A stretch of DNA of 64,000 bases, from positions 243,501 to 307,500 of the forward strand of contig NC_015387.1 in NCBI RefSeq assembly GCF_000195335.1, read 5' to 3'. Below, one piece after another: positions 7,903 to 16,470 of this stretch; position 1 is the first letter of the stretch, and each line of letters opens with the position of its first letter. This DNA comes from Marinithermus hydrothermalis DSM 14884 (GTDB lineage: Bacteria > Deinococcota > Deinococci > Deinococcales > Marinithermaceae). A program made the translations under genes and the position numbers. The notes under the pieces are model-generated. The model had not been told where the DNA came from and did not search any database. It worked only from the letters and a program-made list of their open reading frames with translations.

Positions 7903-8129
7903 TTACCCTTCAACATAAAGCACCCTCTCTAAGTGTCGCTGCGCGAAGCCGCCCGGTTCTGGCTGGGGAAGGAGGGCGGGGCGCACCTGAAGCCCACCCT
8001 TCTTTTGCTGCTTCTCAAGCCCCGGTCCTCAAGGTGAAGAGAGGGCAGCGCCCGAGCATGCCCTGCTTCGCGCCGTGGTTGCGTAAGCTATGAAACGGAC
8101 CCATAAAGCAAAAAGGCATAGCCTGGGGT

Positions 8130-8411
8130 ATGCCGCCTGTGGAACGCGCGCTGGTGCGGTCGTTGCCCTGGGTTGTGGTGGGGGCGTGGATCGCCCTCCT
8201 GGCGCTGGCGTTGTGCCCTGCGGTGCACGGGCTGGCCCTGGAAGGGCTGGTGGTGGTGCACCTGCTGCTCCTCGCGGTACTTGCGCTGGGGGCGGCGCTG
8301 GATCTCGAGGCGTGCGTCTCGCCGGACTGGTTTCGAGAGGCGCGGATTGGGCGGTGGGGGCCGTGGTGGTGGGTGGGGCGCGGAGCCGCGGGCGGCGGGC
8401 AGCCGTCGTGA
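8130..8411 (+). CDS. Small membrane protein, unknown
   Basis: 93 residues with two hydrophobic stretches (VVVGAWIALLALALCP and VVVHLLLLAVLALGAALDL) and a Trp-rich basic tail. Third codon positions are strongly GC, as in real genes here. No family recognised and no clear ribosome site. It is followed by two overlapping short frames that each encode a further hydrophobic segment, so it may be either the first of a tiny gene series or the front of a frameshifted larger gene. Confidence 0.45.
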   Translation: MPPVERALVRSLPWVVVGAWIALLALALCPAVHGLALEGLVVVHLLLLAVLALGAALDLEACVSPDWFREARIGRWGPWWWVGRGAAGGGQPS

Positions 8412-8625
8412 GTGGGGGTGCGCTGGCTGGGGTGTGCGTGTGGGCGATTTGGCGGTACCTCGAGGCGGTGGGGTTTACCGAAGCGGGGGGTGGCGGGTCT
8501 TAGCGGCGGATTTGTGGCGGTACGTTTTGCCGTACGACGCGGGCGCGGCACTTTTAGCGATGGGGGCGCTTGTCGCGGGAGCGCGCTCGGCGGGGAGGAG
8601 GGGCGGATCACGCAGCCTAAGGTGA
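8408..8625 (+). other. Two short hydrophobic frames following the small membrane gene
   Basis: A GTG at 8408 overlaps the previous stop (GTGA) and opens 31 codons (GALAGVCVWAIWRYLEAVGF). A third frame from a TTG at 8512 to 8625 reads LWRYVLPYDAGAALLAMGAL and ends basic. Each shift of frame keeps a membrane segment, which is what a single membrane-protein gene broken by two indels would give, although genuine overlapping micro-genes are possible. Confidence 0.25.
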
Positions 8626-8633
8626 GGTGCGGC

Positions 8634-8639
8634 TATAAT
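8634..8639 (+). promoter_or_regulatory. -10 box ahead of the ParA-family gene
   Basis: TATAAT about 86 nt before the ParA start; no good -35 at 17 bp. The leader between them contains ACCCCTTAGGAGGGGGT, a short hairpin. Confidence 0.45.
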
Positions 8640-8724
8640 GGGTACAAGGCGTGTAAGCAGGGCCCGGAAGGAACCCCTTAGGAGGGGGTGCGGGGGCATG
8701 GGTCATGGGTAAGGAAGCGGTTGT

Positions 8725-9366
8725 ATGGTGATTACCATCGCAAACCAAAAAGGAGGCGTGGGCAAGACCACGACGGCGGTGAACCTAGCGGCGGCCCTGG
8801 CGGAGCGGGAGCTGGACGTGCTCCTCATCGACACGGACCCGCAGGGTTCCTCGATGACGTGGGCGACCTCGGCCCCGTGGTACACCCGGTTCCCGTTTAC
8901 GGTCGCGGAGCACGACACGCCGAACCTGCACGAGATGCTGCCCGTGGTCGCGGAGCGGTACGATCACATCCTGATCGACTGCCCGCCTGGCCTGGAGGAG
9001 ATCACCTACTCGGCGTTGTTGACCTCGGATTTATGGATTCTGCCGGTGGCCCCTTCGGCGGTGGATGCGCGCAGCACGGTGAAGGTCCTGCGTTTCGTGC
9101 GGCGGATTGAGGAGTTAAACCGCCGTTTGCGTACCTGCGTCTTGCTGAACCGGGTGCAGCCGAACGAGATGGACATCGCGGCGCGCATCCGCGAGCTGTT
9201 TCAGAACCGGGACGTGATGGTCCTCGAGGAGATGATAGGCTACCACCGAGAGGTCCTGGACGCAGCGGGTGAGGGTGTACCGGTGATGGTGTTCGCTCCG
9301 GAGAGCGCCGCGGCGGAGCAGTACCGCCAGCTGGCGGGCGAGGTGGTGCGGATTGGCAGGCGATGA
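8725..9366 (+). CDS. ParA/MinD-family ATPase
   Basis: 213 residues. [20 protein letters not shown] is the deviant Walker A with its signature lysine; IDTDPQGSS is the A' motif and [12 protein letters not shown] the Walker B. Members position DNA or protein cargo through ATP-dependent dimerisation. No parB or parS is next to it, and it is shorter than chromosomal ParA (Soj), so it probably belongs to an orphan group that moves a membrane or surface assembly. The gene overlaps the next by 14 nt and belongs with the small membrane proteins that follow. AAGGAAGCGGTTGT precedes the ATG. Confidence 0.92.
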   Translation: MVITIANQKGGVGKTTTAVNLAAALAERELDVLLIDTDPQGSSMTWATSAPWYTRFPFTVAEHDTPNLHEMLPVVAERYDHILIDCPPGLEEITYSALLTSDLWILPVAPSAVDARSTVKVLRFVRRIEELNRRLRTCVLLNRVQPNEMDIAARIRELFQNRDVMVLEEMIGYHREVLDAAGEGVPVMVFAPESAAAEQYRQLAGEVVRIGRR

Positions 9367-9823
9367 GGCCCGGCCGGATGAGGAACGCGCGCGCGTACGC
9401 AAGGTAGCCTTGGACGACCTGGTGGCGGAGGCCCTGGGAACCGAGCGGCCCTCCCGCGCTGCTGCCGAGCGTGCGCCTAGGGGCCTGGCGCGTGGGGAAG
9501 GCGGGGGTGGCCTGGGGAGTGGGGGGCCGGTGAGCTTAAGGGTCGCGCTTTCCCCTGCGGTGGCCTTCCTCTTGCTCCTGGCGATCCTGGCGGTGTGGAG
9601 CCTGGTGGGGTTGGTTGTCTACGCCTTGTTCGTGGACCGGGAGCCTTTGGGGACGCGCGCGGTGGTGGTGGAGCGGCCCGTCGCTCCCCCTCAGGCCACG
9701 TACTTCATGGAGGTGGTGGGGGATGGGTCGGTCGTGTTTCTGATCGCGGGGGATAAGGTCTACCGCTCGACCCGCTTTGGTGAAAGCGGCAGTTGGGAGC
9801 TGGTGCTTTCCCTGGGCGAGTAG
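9353..9823 (+). CDS. Membrane-anchored protein, first of three paralogs (VYRST family)
   Basis: 156 residues. The N-terminal 60 are charged and flexible ([19 protein letters not shown], then Gly-rich), followed by one membrane helix ([20 protein letters not shown]) and an outer C-terminal domain ending [20 protein letters not shown] then SWELVLSL. This tail recurs in the genes at 9936 and 10843. It starts at a TTG inside the parA-like gene. The long cytoplasmic part could be what the ParA ATPase contacts; this is inference from the overlap only. Confidence 0.75.
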   Translation: MAGDEARPDEERARVRKVALDDLVAEALGTERPSRAAAERAPRGLARGEGGGGLGSGGPVSLRVALSPAVAFLLLLAILAVWSLVGLVVYALFVDREPLGTRAVVVERPVAPPQATYFMEVVGDGSVVFLIAGDKVYRSTRFGESGSWELVLSLGE

Positions 9824-9935
9824 CGCGCCGTATCTGAGGACACATGAAGGGCAGGGGGGATGGATGTAGGGTGTTGGTAGGCATTCCGAGGCGTGGGCAG
9901 CAGCTGGAAAGCTTAATGGAGGGGGAGGGGAAGAC

Positions 9936-10298
9936 GTGGCACGCGATCCAGGATCCCTAAAGAACCTAGTTGAGAACGAGGTGGAGCGGCGGTTGCCGTT
10001 GGTGATGGAGGGTCAGCGCGCGGGGATCGTCCTCAAGCTGGACCTGTGGACCCGTTTGGCGCTGTGGTTGTTATTGCTGGCCGTGATCGCGAACCTGGCC
10101 TTGCCGTTCTTTTCCACGGTACGGCCCTCGGAGAGCTTGGTGCCGCAGCGGTTGGATCTGCGTCGCGGCAGCGCGATCGCGATCAGCACGAGCGGAGACG
10201 GGCGCGTAGTGTACCTTTCGGACGGGATTCGCGTGTACCGCTCCACGGAGTACGGCAACAGCGGAACGTGGGAGCTGCTCGTCGAAGCCGAGCAGTAA
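9936..10298 (+). CDS. Membrane-anchored protein, second of three paralogs (VYRST family)
   Basis: 120 residues: a 40-residue cytoplasmic segment (LKNLVENEVERRLPLVMEGQ), one membrane helix (LALWLLLLAVIANLALPFF), and a C-terminal domain with GRVVYLSDGIRVYRSTEYGN followed by SGTWELLVEAEQ. The GTG start follows GGAGGGGGAGGGG. The shared tail pattern is V-V-(Y/F)-L-x-(D/G)-x-x-(R/K)-V-Y-R-S-T, then aromatic-G-x-x-G-(S/T)-W-(E/K)-L. A strong terminator follows, so this gene ends the parA-linked unit. Confidence 0.8.
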   Translation: MARDPGSLKNLVENEVERRLPLVMEGQRAGIVLKLDLWTRLALWLLLLAVIANLALPFFSTVRPSESLVPQRLDLRRGSAIAISTSGDGRVVYLSDGIRVYRSTEYGNSGTWELLVEAEQ

Positions 10299-10314
10299 AG
10301 CGCGCAAGCGTAGG

Positions 10315-10345
10315 GCCGGCGGGCTCGAGCCCGCCGGCGGTTTTG
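10315..10345 (+). terminator. Intrinsic terminator
   Basis: GCCGGCGGGCTC and its complement (10315-10338) around a CTCGAG centre, followed by GGTTTTGT. It closes the ParA unit 17 nt after the stop codon. Confidence 0.85.
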
Positions 10346-10388
10346 TCCCTTTGGAAGGGGGTTTGGAGAGGGGTGGTGAGCGACTGGG

Positions 10389-10418
10389 TTGACAAGTAGA
10401 GCTTTATGAAGCTACCAT
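10389..10418 (+). promoter_or_regulatory. Strong-looking promoter TTGACA-18-TACCAT
   Basis: Consensus -35 TTGACA (10389-10394) and TACCAT (10413-10418) 18 bp apart. It points at the 425 bases before the third paralog, in which no gene is visible. Confidence 0.6.
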
Positions 10419-10842
10419 GAAAACGGTTAAATCCATGGCAAGCTGACGCGTTTCCCACATCAACAGACTTGTTCATGTGCGCGGGCATCCCTAGAAAAGG
10501 GGCTTTGTGCCTTTGCACGGGGAGCCGCGGGCACGGTAGGTGCTGCCGGGGGGAGGACGGTAATTTCGGTAAAAACCCCTGATTCCCCGATATGTTTGCT
10601 TTTTTGGAGAATACCTGTATTGGGGACTACATGGCCCTCGAAGCATGGGCGTAGAATGAGGGCGAGGTGGCACAAACCGGGTTTAAGCCCCATACGGCGA
10701 TGTCGCCTCGATGGGGGACGGCTGGGAGGTGGGAGGGTTGTTGGCTTAAGCAGGGTCTTGTGAAAAGCGTCTTCGTGATTGGATATTTTTTGTTTTAGCG
10801 AAGATCGCTGGGTTTCTATAGGAAAGAAGGAGGGAGCGCGGA
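10419..10842 (+). other. Long untranslated leader or small-RNA region
   Basis: No credible coding frame. It holds local structure: an inverted pair TCTTCG (about 10771) and CGAAGA (about 10799) flanking an unusually T-rich stretch with TTTTTTGTTTT. With the consensus promoter just upstream, this could be a long 5' UTR of the gene at 10843 or a separate small RNA. It matches no riboswitch I know. Confidence 0.35.
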
Positions 10843-11118
10843 GTGACGGTGCGGTTGGATTTCGGTACGCGGGCGGTTTTGTGGACCCTCATCGGAGTGG
10901 CGATGCTCAGCCTTATCGCCTCGCTGTGGCCGCGTTCCGGTCCGTCCACCACCGTGCGGCCTCAGGACCTCGCGATGCGTCGCGGGGAGGCTGTAGCGGT
11001 CAGCACGAGCCAGGACGGCAGGGTGGTCTACCTGTCGGACGGGGTGCGCGTCTACCGCTCCACGGCCTACGGAGACGAGGGTACATGGAAGTTGATCGCA
11101 GAAGCAGCATCCCGTTGA
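10843..11118 (+). CDS. Membrane-anchored protein, third of three paralogs (VYRST family)
   Basis: 91 residues. It lacks the long cytoplasmic part of its two paralogs: about 10 residues, then a helix (AVLWTLIGVAMLSLIASLW), then the family tail VVYLSDGVRVYRSTAYGDEG, TWKLIAEA. The GTG start follows AAGGAGGG. It is 50 nt upstream of the Ig-like repeat protein, likely one transcript, suggesting the family works at the cell surface together with that protein. Confidence 0.8.
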   Translation: MTVRLDFGTRAVLWTLIGVAMLSLIASLWPRSGPSTTVRPQDLAMRRGEAVAVSTSQDGRVVYLSDGVRVYRSTAYGDEGTWKLIAEAASR

Positions 11119-11168
11119 GCCGCCTTTTCTAAACGAAACGGGCAGCAACGGAGGGAGGGCACCATAAC

Positions 11169-13385
11169 ATGAGGGCAGCAGTACAGTACGGGAAACGAGT
11201 AGGTTTAGCGGCGATCGCGGCCGGTCTATTGGGCGCGCTCGCTTTGGCTCAGGGGGCTCCGCCCCCCACGCAGGAAGCGCCCGCGGCGCAGCCGCGGACG
11301 CTCCAACCGCAAGGAGACTACCTGTTCCGCGTCTTCCCCGCGATCGACACCCTGGCCGCCGACGGCCAAAGCACCACGACCATAGTGGCGTTCCTCGCGG
11401 ATATGGAAGGCAACCCCTTTGATGGGGAACAGGTGCGCTTCATTCTCCGCAGCGGCATCGGCGTGCTTGAAACCCCCGGCCTCGGTGCGGACGTCTCCCC
11501 CGAGGAGGCGAGCGATTTCGAGTCCACCCAGGACACCGAGTTTGGCACGACGGAGACTGGCGCCGCCGAAGGCGATTTCGAAAGCGCCATCGCGGTGGAC
11601 GGCATCAACATCGGGAACGGCATCTACGTCGCGCGCTTCCGCGCGGGCACCGTGCCCGGCCGCGTAACGGTCGGCGCGGTCTGGCTCTCCGCACCGGCAG
11701 CGCCGTTACCGGAAGCTGCCGCGGACCTCACCCTGGTTACCGCGGACAGCCTGACCGTACGGGTGGACGACGACGTCCTCCTCGCGGACGGCGAGGACCA
11801 AGCCACGATCATCGCGTACGTCCTCGACGGGCTGAACCGCCCCGTCAGCAACGCGGACGTCACCTTCCGCGTGGTGCGCGGCCCCGGCAGCCTCGAGTTC
11901 GTAGGCGGGGCCGGCGGGCGGTACGTCGCGACCTACACCGCGGGCACCGCGCCGGGCGAAGCCGTGATCGAGGTGGCGCTCCCCACGATCTCCCGGCCGA
12001 TCCGTCAACGCGTCACGGTCACCGCCGTGGAAGCGGTTGAGCTGACGGGCCGCGCCTTCCCCACGCGGGTGGCGCGCCTGCCGGCGAACGGGGATGTCCG
12101 CACGATCAACACCTCCACCATCCTGATCGCGGTACGGGACGGGGACGGGGACCTGGTGCGCGGGCTCGCCGCGGAGGACCTGCAGGCGCAGGTCGTGAGC
12201 GGCCCCGGTACGGTCTCTGAAGCGCAGGAGATCCTCCTGGACACCGGCGAGGGTTCGGGCGTGTACTACTTCACCTTCACCGCCTCCGAAACGAACGGCC
12301 GTTCCATCGTCCGCGTGACGAACCTGGCCTCGCCGGGCAACCCTGCGGTCGAGGTCGAGGTTGAGACCGTCCCGCAGCTTAGGCCCAACATCGCGGAACG
12401 CCTCGAGATCGAGACCTACGCGGACGACCCCTTCTACGCGGACGGGCAGTCGCCGGCCCTGATCGTCTTGATGGCCATGGACTCGGAAGGCGACGCGATC
12501 AGCGGACTGGATCCGGAGTTCCTCATCACCGAAGGCCGCGGCGAGATCGACGTGAGCGTGGAGGAGCTCGACAACCTCGCGGGGGCGGAAGGCACGGGGA
12601 TCTACTTCACCACCTTCACCGCGGGCCAGGCCTCGACGAACACCGCGAGCCGCGTGCGTTCGATCGTCACCAACCTGGACGGCTCCGTCGTGACCGGCGA
12701 AGCGGTGGTCACGAGCACGCCGCTCGGTACGCCGCGCCTCGTGGTCTTCCCGGAATCCATCCCGGCGAACCGACCCTCCCGCGCGGTGATCGACATCTTC
12801 GACTTCGACGCGGAGGCCCTCGAGACGGACGGGCCGCGCTACCGCGTGGAGATCCTGACCGGTCCGGGCATCATCGTGCAGGAGGCCGACAACAGCGGCA
12901 GCGGCGCGGACCTGATCGCGGACGACAACGTACACTCGGCGATGTACGAGTCCGAAACGACCGCGGTGGACCAGGAGGTGCGCTTCCGCGTGACGGACGT
13001 GGCGCCCGCCGGGTACCCGACGGCCCAAGCCCGCCTCCGCCTGGGGCTCGCGACGCGGCTGGATGCCGTGGCCTTCCCGGTGCTGGTGCGGCGTGGAGAG
13101 ATGATCCAGGTGACCGCGTTCGCGCGGGACGAGTTCGGCCTGCCCGCTGTGGGGCACGACCTGGTCCTGACGGTCGTGGACGGCAGCGGCACGGTGCTGA
13201 TGCAAGGCCGCATGTTCGACGACGGCGGCGAGGTGGAGGGCTTCACGGACGCGTACGCTAACGACGGCGTGTACGTGGGTGCGTTCCGCGCGAGCGCGAT
13301 CGCGGCGGGAACGGTCGTCCTTCGGGTGACCGACACCACCCCCTCGACTCAGCCGACGGTAGACATCCAGGTAGAAGTCCGGTAA
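11169..13385 (+). CDS. Exported Ig-like (invasin/BIG-type) repeat protein
   Basis: 738 residues with a Sec signal peptide (VGLAAIAAGLLGALALAQ, cleavage near 27) and a Pro/Ala-rich linker. The rest is a chain of bacterial Ig-like domains of the invasin type, each opening with a variant of D-x-x-x-A-D-G-x-x-x-(A/T)-x-(I/V) (LAADGQSTTTIVAFLADMEG; LLADGEDQATIIAYVLDGLN; FYADGQSPALIVLMAMDSEG) and closing with an extended A-T-Y-T-A-G-T-A-P-G-x-A style strand. No sortase motif, lipobox or C-terminal anchor is evident, so it is periplasmic or surface-associated. Codon use is unusually even and GC-rich, as in highly expressed genes. Confidence 0.85.
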   Translation: MRAAVQYGKRVGLAAIAAGLLGALALAQGAPPPTQEAPAAQPRTLQPQGDYLFRVFPAIDTLAADGQSTTTIVAFLADMEGNPFDGEQVRFILRSGIGVLETPGLGADVSPEEASDFESTQDTEFGTTETGAAEGDFESAIAVDGINIGNGIYVARFRAGTVPGRVTVGAVWLSAPAAPLPEAAADLTLVTADSLTVRVDDDVLLADGEDQATIIAYVLDGLNRPVSNADVTFRVVRGPGSLEFVGGAGGRYVATYTAGTAPGEAVIEVALPTISRPIRQRVTVTAVEAVELTGRAFPTRVARLPANGDVRTINTSTILIAVRDGDGDLVRGLAAEDLQAQVVSGPGTVSEAQEILLDTGEGSGVYYFTFTASETNGRSIVRVTNLASPGNPAVEVEVETVPQLRPNIAERLEIETYADDPFYADGQSPALIVLMAMDSEGDAISGLDPEFLITEGRGEIDVSVEELDNLAGAEGTGIYFTTFTAGQASTNTASRVRSIVTNLDGSVVTGEAVVTSTPLGTPRLVVFPESIPANRPSRAVIDIFDFDAEALETDGPRYRVEILTGPGIIVQEADNSGSGADLIADDNVHSAMYESETTAVDQEVRFRVTDVAPAGYPTAQARLRLGLATRLDAVAFPVLVRRGEMIQVTAFARDEFGLPAVGHDLVLTVVDGSGTVLMQGRMFDDGGEVEGFTDAYANDGVYVGAFRASAIAAGTVVLRVTDTTPSTQPTVDIQVEVR

Positions 13386-13395
13386 ACGCAACCCA

Positions 13396-13432
13396 CCGGC
13401 CGGGCGCCTCCCCGCGCCCGGCCGGGATTTGT
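13396..13432 (+). terminator. Intrinsic terminator after the Ig-like gene
   Basis: CCGGCCGGGCGC (13396-13407) pairs with GCGCCCGGCCGG (13414-13425), a 12-bp perfect stem with a 6-nt loop, followed by GATTTGTT. Confidence 0.85.
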
Positions 13433-13458
13433 TATACTCTTCCGGTAGGCCCCGCCCC

Positions 13459-13487
13459 TTGAAGGGGGCGGCGCGACCCAGTATAGT
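13459..13487 (+). promoter_or_regulatory. Promoter of the rplU operon (TTGAAG-17-TATAGT)
   Basis: TTGAAG at 13459-13464 and TATAGT at 13482-13487, 17 bp apart, giving a leader of about 36 nt before rplU. A second -10-like TATACT lies at 13433-13438. Confidence 0.75.
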
Positions 13488-13529
13488 GGAAATTCGGCTA
13501 GGCCGCTGGGCCTCGGGAGGACTCGAGTC

Positions 13530-13838
13530 ATGTTTGCGATCATTAAGACCGGTGGAAAACAGTACCGCGCCGAGCCGAACGCCGTGCTGCGCGTGGAGAA
13601 GCTGGACGCCGAGGTGGGCGCGAAGGTGGAGTTCGACGCCCTGATGGTGGGCGGCGACGGCGGGGTCAAGATCGGCACGCCGGTGGTGGAGGGCGCCAAG
13701 GTGGTGGCCGAGGTGCTGCGCCACGGCAAGGGCAAGAAGGTGGTCGTCGCCAAGTTCAAGGCCAAGGTGAACTACCGCCGCAAGAAGGGGCACCGCCAGC
13801 CCTTCACCGAGATCCGGATCACCGAGATTCGGGGGTAA
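13530..13838 (+). CDS. rplU: 50S ribosomal protein L21
   Basis: 102 residues, full length. [17 protein letters not shown] and the C-terminal [20 protein letters not shown] are diagnostic for L21, a 23S rRNA-binding protein of the large subunit. It is followed 6 nt later by rpmA, the usual pair. CTCGGGAGGACTCGAGTC supplies the ribosome site. Confidence 0.98.
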   Translation: MFAIIKTGGKQYRAEPNAVLRVEKLDAEVGAKVEFDALMVGGDGGVKIGTPVVEGAKVVAEVLRHGKGKKVVVAKFKAKVNYRRKKGHRQPFTEIRITEIRG

Positions 13839-13844
13839 GCGGAG

Positions 13845-14111
13845 ATGGCACATAAAAAAGGTCTTGGTTCCACGAAGAACGGGCGCGACTCCCACTCCAA
13901 ACGGCTGGGAGTGAAGCGCTTCGAGGGCCAGTTCGTGCGTGCTGGGAACATCCTGGTGCGCCAGCGAGGCACCAAGTTCAAGCCCGGCAAGAACGTGGGG
14001 CTCGGCCGGGACTACACCCTGTTCGCCCTGGTGGACGGGGTGGTGGAGTTCCAGAACAAGGGCCGCTTGGGCCGTTACGTGCACGTGCGTCCCTTGGAGA
14101 CCCAGGCCTGA
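13845..14111 (+). CDS. rpmA: 50S ribosomal protein L27
   Basis: 88 residues. [20 protein letters not shown] is the conserved L27 N-terminus that reaches toward the peptidyl-transferase centre; [19 protein letters not shown] follows. No cleavable N-terminal extension of the Firmicutes type. Confidence 0.98.
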   Translation: MAHKKGLGSTKNGRDSHSKRLGVKRFEGQFVRAGNILVRQRGTKFKPGKNVGLGRDYTLFALVDGVVEFQNKGRLGRYVHVRPLETQA

Positions 14112-14120
14112 CGCCTGGTT

Positions 14121-15368
14121 ATGTTCCGCGACACGATCGAGATCACCGTCGCCGCCGGTCGGGGTGGCGACGGTGTCGTGAGTTTCTTCCGCGAGAAGTT
14201 CATCCCTAAAGGCGGCCCTGACGGCGGCAACGGCGGGCGCGGCGGCAGCGTGTACCTGCGCGCGGGGCACGACGTGGACTCCCTGTCCAAGCTCTCCCGG
14301 CACCACTACCGCGCCGAGGACGGCGAGCACGGCAAAGGCAAGGGCATGGACGGGCGGTCCGGGAAGGACCTCATCATCGAGGTGCCCCTCGGCACCCGGG
14401 TCTACGACGCCGAGACCGGCGCCCTCCTCGCCGACCTCGTCGAGGAAGGCCAGACCGTACGGGTCGCGCGGGGTGGGGAGGGCGGCCTCGGCAACGCGGC
14501 CTTCGCCACCCCCACCCGCCAAGCGCCGCGCTTCGCTCTCGCCGGCCTCCCTGGAGAAACCCGCCGGCTGCGCCTCGAGCTGCGCCTGATCGCCGACGTG
14601 GGCCTCGTGGGCTACCCCAACGCCGGCAAGTCCAGCCTCCTCCGGGCCCTTACCCGCGCGCGCCCCAAGGTGGCCTCCTACCCCTTCACCACCCTGACCC
14701 CCCACCTGGGCGTGGTCGAGCGGGGACTGGAGCGGTTCACCATGGCCGACATCCCCGGGATTATCGAGGGGGCCCACGAAGGCAAGGGGCTGGGCCTCGA
14801 GTTCCTGCGCCACATCTCCCGCACCCGCGTCCTTCTCTATGTCCTCGCCGCGGACGAGGACCCCGTGCAGGCCCTCCGGACCCTGCGCGAGGAGGTACGG
14901 GCCTACGATCCCGACCTCGCGAAACGCCCTTCCCTCGTCGCCCTCAACAAGATCGATCTTTTAGAGGTGGGCGAGGCTGAGCTTTGGGTGGACGAGCTCG
15001 CGCGTGAAGGCCTGCCGGTCCTCGCGATCAGCGCCACGCGCGGGGACGGGCTCGAGGCCCTGGTCGAGACGCTCTTCTCCCTGCTCCCCACCCTGCCGCC
15101 TGTCGAGCTTCCGGCCCCCAAGCCGCGCCGGGAAGAGCGTCCTCCGATCGTGGTGCGCGAGGTGGAGGAAGGGGTCTTCGAGGTGGAGGCTCCCGAGCTG
15201 GAGGCGCTTGTGGCGCGCGTGAAGGGGGAGTTGTGGGAGGCCGCGGAGTACCTGCAAAAAGAGTTCCGGCGCGCGGGGCTCGAGGCAGCGCTCAAGGCCC
15301 GCGGCGTGCGCGCGGGGGATACTGTGCGGCTCGGGGGGTTCGAGTTCGAGTACATCCCGGAGGTCTAG
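14121..15368 (+). CDS. obgE: Obg-family GTPase (CgtA)
   Basis: 415 residues, ribosome-assembly and stress GTPase. The glycine-rich Obg fold is seen in [20 protein letters not shown] near residue 25; the G domain has [11 protein letters not shown] (G1), a T in the switch ([11 protein letters not shown]), DIPGIIEG (G3) and NKIDLL (G4). A C-terminal OCT domain of about 75 residues is present. The rplU-rpmA-obg order is nearly universal and ties the GTPase to 50S assembly. Confidence 0.97.
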   Translation: MFRDTIEITVAAGRGGDGVVSFFREKFIPKGGPDGGNGGRGGSVYLRAGHDVDSLSKLSRHHYRAEDGEHGKGKGMDGRSGKDLIIEVPLGTRVYDAETGALLADLVEEGQTVRVARGGEGGLGNAAFATPTRQAPRFALAGLPGETRRLRLELRLIADVGLVGYPNAGKSSLLRALTRARPKVASYPFTTLTPHLGVVERGLERFTMADIPGIIEGAHEGKGLGLEFLRHISRTRVLLYVLAADEDPVQALRTLREEVRAYDPDLAKRPSLVALNKIDLLEVGEAELWVDELAREGLPVLAISATRGDGLEALVETLFSLLPTLPPVELPAPKPRREERPPIVVREVEEGVFEVEAPELEALVARVKGELWEAAEYLQKEFRRAGLEAALKARGVRAGDTVRLGGFEFEYIPEV

Positions 15369-15956
15369 GTGCGCATCGGCTTGTTCGGCGGCAGTTTTGA
15401 TCCCGTGCACTTGGGGCACCTGCTCGCGGCATCCGAGTCCGCGGACCGGCTGGTGCTGGATGAGGTGCACTTCGTGACCGCGGCCCGGCCGCCCCACAAG
15501 CGCCCTGTGGCGCCCCCTGAGGCGCGGCACGAGATGGTCGTGCTGGCGACGATCACCGACCCGCGCTTCCGCGCGAGCCGGATCGAGCTGGATTACCCGG
15601 GGCCGACCTTCACGGTGGATACCTTGCGGCGCGCCCGGCGCTTGTGGCCGGAGGCGGAGCTCTTCTTCATCACCGGCGCGGACGCGTACCGGGACGTCGC
15701 GTCGTGGAAGGAACACGAGGCCCTGTTTGACCTTGCTACTATAGTAGCGGTGAGCCGCCCCGGATACGATCTTGGGCGGCTGGACCCGTTCTTCCGCGAG
15801 CGGGTCGTGGTGCTGGAGATCCCCGGGTACGAGGTCTCCAGCACGGAGATACGCCGACGGATTCGCGAGGGGCGTTCAATCCGCTACCTGGTGCCGCACG
15901 CGGTGGAGGTCTACATTGAAAAGCACGGGCTTTACGCTGGAGACCTTGAAGGCTAA
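15369..15956 (+). CDS. nadD: Nicotinate-nucleotide adenylyltransferase
   Basis: 195 residues. Adenylates nicotinate mononucleotide in NAD synthesis. [20 protein letters not shown] contains the (H/T)xGH nucleotidyltransferase motif and [13 protein letters not shown] is the ISSTxxR motif near the C-terminus. The GTG start directly abuts the obg stop (no gap), so translation is likely coupled. Confidence 0.96.
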   Translation: MRIGLFGGSFDPVHLGHLLAASESADRLVLDEVHFVTAARPPHKRPVAPPEARHEMVVLATITDPRFRASRIELDYPGPTFTVDTLRRARRLWPEAELFFITGADAYRDVASWKEHEALFDLATIVAVSRPGYDLGRLDPFFRERVVVLEIPGYEVSSTEIRRRIREGRSIRYLVPHAVEVYIEKHGLYAGDLEG

Positions 15957-16470
15957 AGTCCAGGCCTTGACCCGACCGGAGCGCTTTGTGCACATCCTGC
16001 GCGTCGCCGAGCTCGCCCAGGCGATCGCCGAGGCGAACGGCCTGGACGCCCAGCGGGCCTACCTGGCCGCCCTGCTGCACGACGCAGCCCGCGACCTTCC
16101 GGAGGAGGAGCTCCTCCGGCTCGCGCCGCCGGAGAACGACGTGGAGCGCAGCCACCCCCTCGCCGTGCACGGACGGGCCGCGCGCCGCCTCGCCGAAGCG
16201 TGGGGCGTGACGGACGCGGAGGTCCTCGACGCGATCGAGGGGCACGTCTACGGGGTGACGCCGGACAACCGGATCGGCATGGCCGTCTACGTGGCCGACG
16301 TGAGCGAGCCCGGCCGAGGCGTCAACGCCGAGATCCGCGAGCTGGCCCTTGCTGGACGGCTCGAGGAGGCCTACCGCCAGGCGATCGTGAGCAAAGTCAC
16401 CTACCTCAAGGGGAAGGGAGTGCCGGTCCATCCCCGCACCCTCCTAGCGTATGACGCGGTTCTGGCGTAA
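15946..16470 (+). CDS. yqeK: YqeK-family HD phosphohydrolase
   Basis: About 174 residues. HD-domain motifs: H in [14 protein letters not shown] in [15 protein letters not shown] in HPLAVHG, and a late D in [12 protein letters not shown]. Family members hydrolyse diadenosine tetraphosphate to ADP and are typically encoded after nadD, as here. The start is uncertain: TTG at 15946 with GGAG 7 nt upstream is preferred; TTG at 15916 or 15967 are alternatives. Confidence 0.88.
   Translation: MKAKVQALTRPERFVHILRVAELAQAIAEANGLDAQRAYLAALLHDAARDLPEEELLRLAPPENDVERSHPLAVHGRAARRLAEAWGVTDAEVLDAIEGHVYGVTPDNRIGMAVYVADVSEPGRGVNAEIRELALAGRLEEAYRQAIVSKVTYLKGKGVPVHPRTLLAYDAVLA

Noticed and set aside
8640..8700. 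GGCCCGGAAGGAACC resembling the SRP RNA tip
   Set aside because: The conserved GGAAG-(G/A)-AGCAGCC side of the SRP symmetric loop is absent and the flanks do not pair.
10660..10740. GGCACAAACC and nearby GC hairpins suggestive of a cyclic-di-GMP riboswitch
   Set aside because: Only a short sequence similarity; the conserved tetraloop/receptor and ACGCAAAGCC segments are missing.
11706..14813. Very long open frame (over 1000 codons) on the minus strand opposite the Ig-like gene, rplU, rpmA and obg
   Set aside because: Antisense to well-identified genes; a by-product of high GC at third codon positions. His/Asp/Gly-rich, with no recognisable domain.
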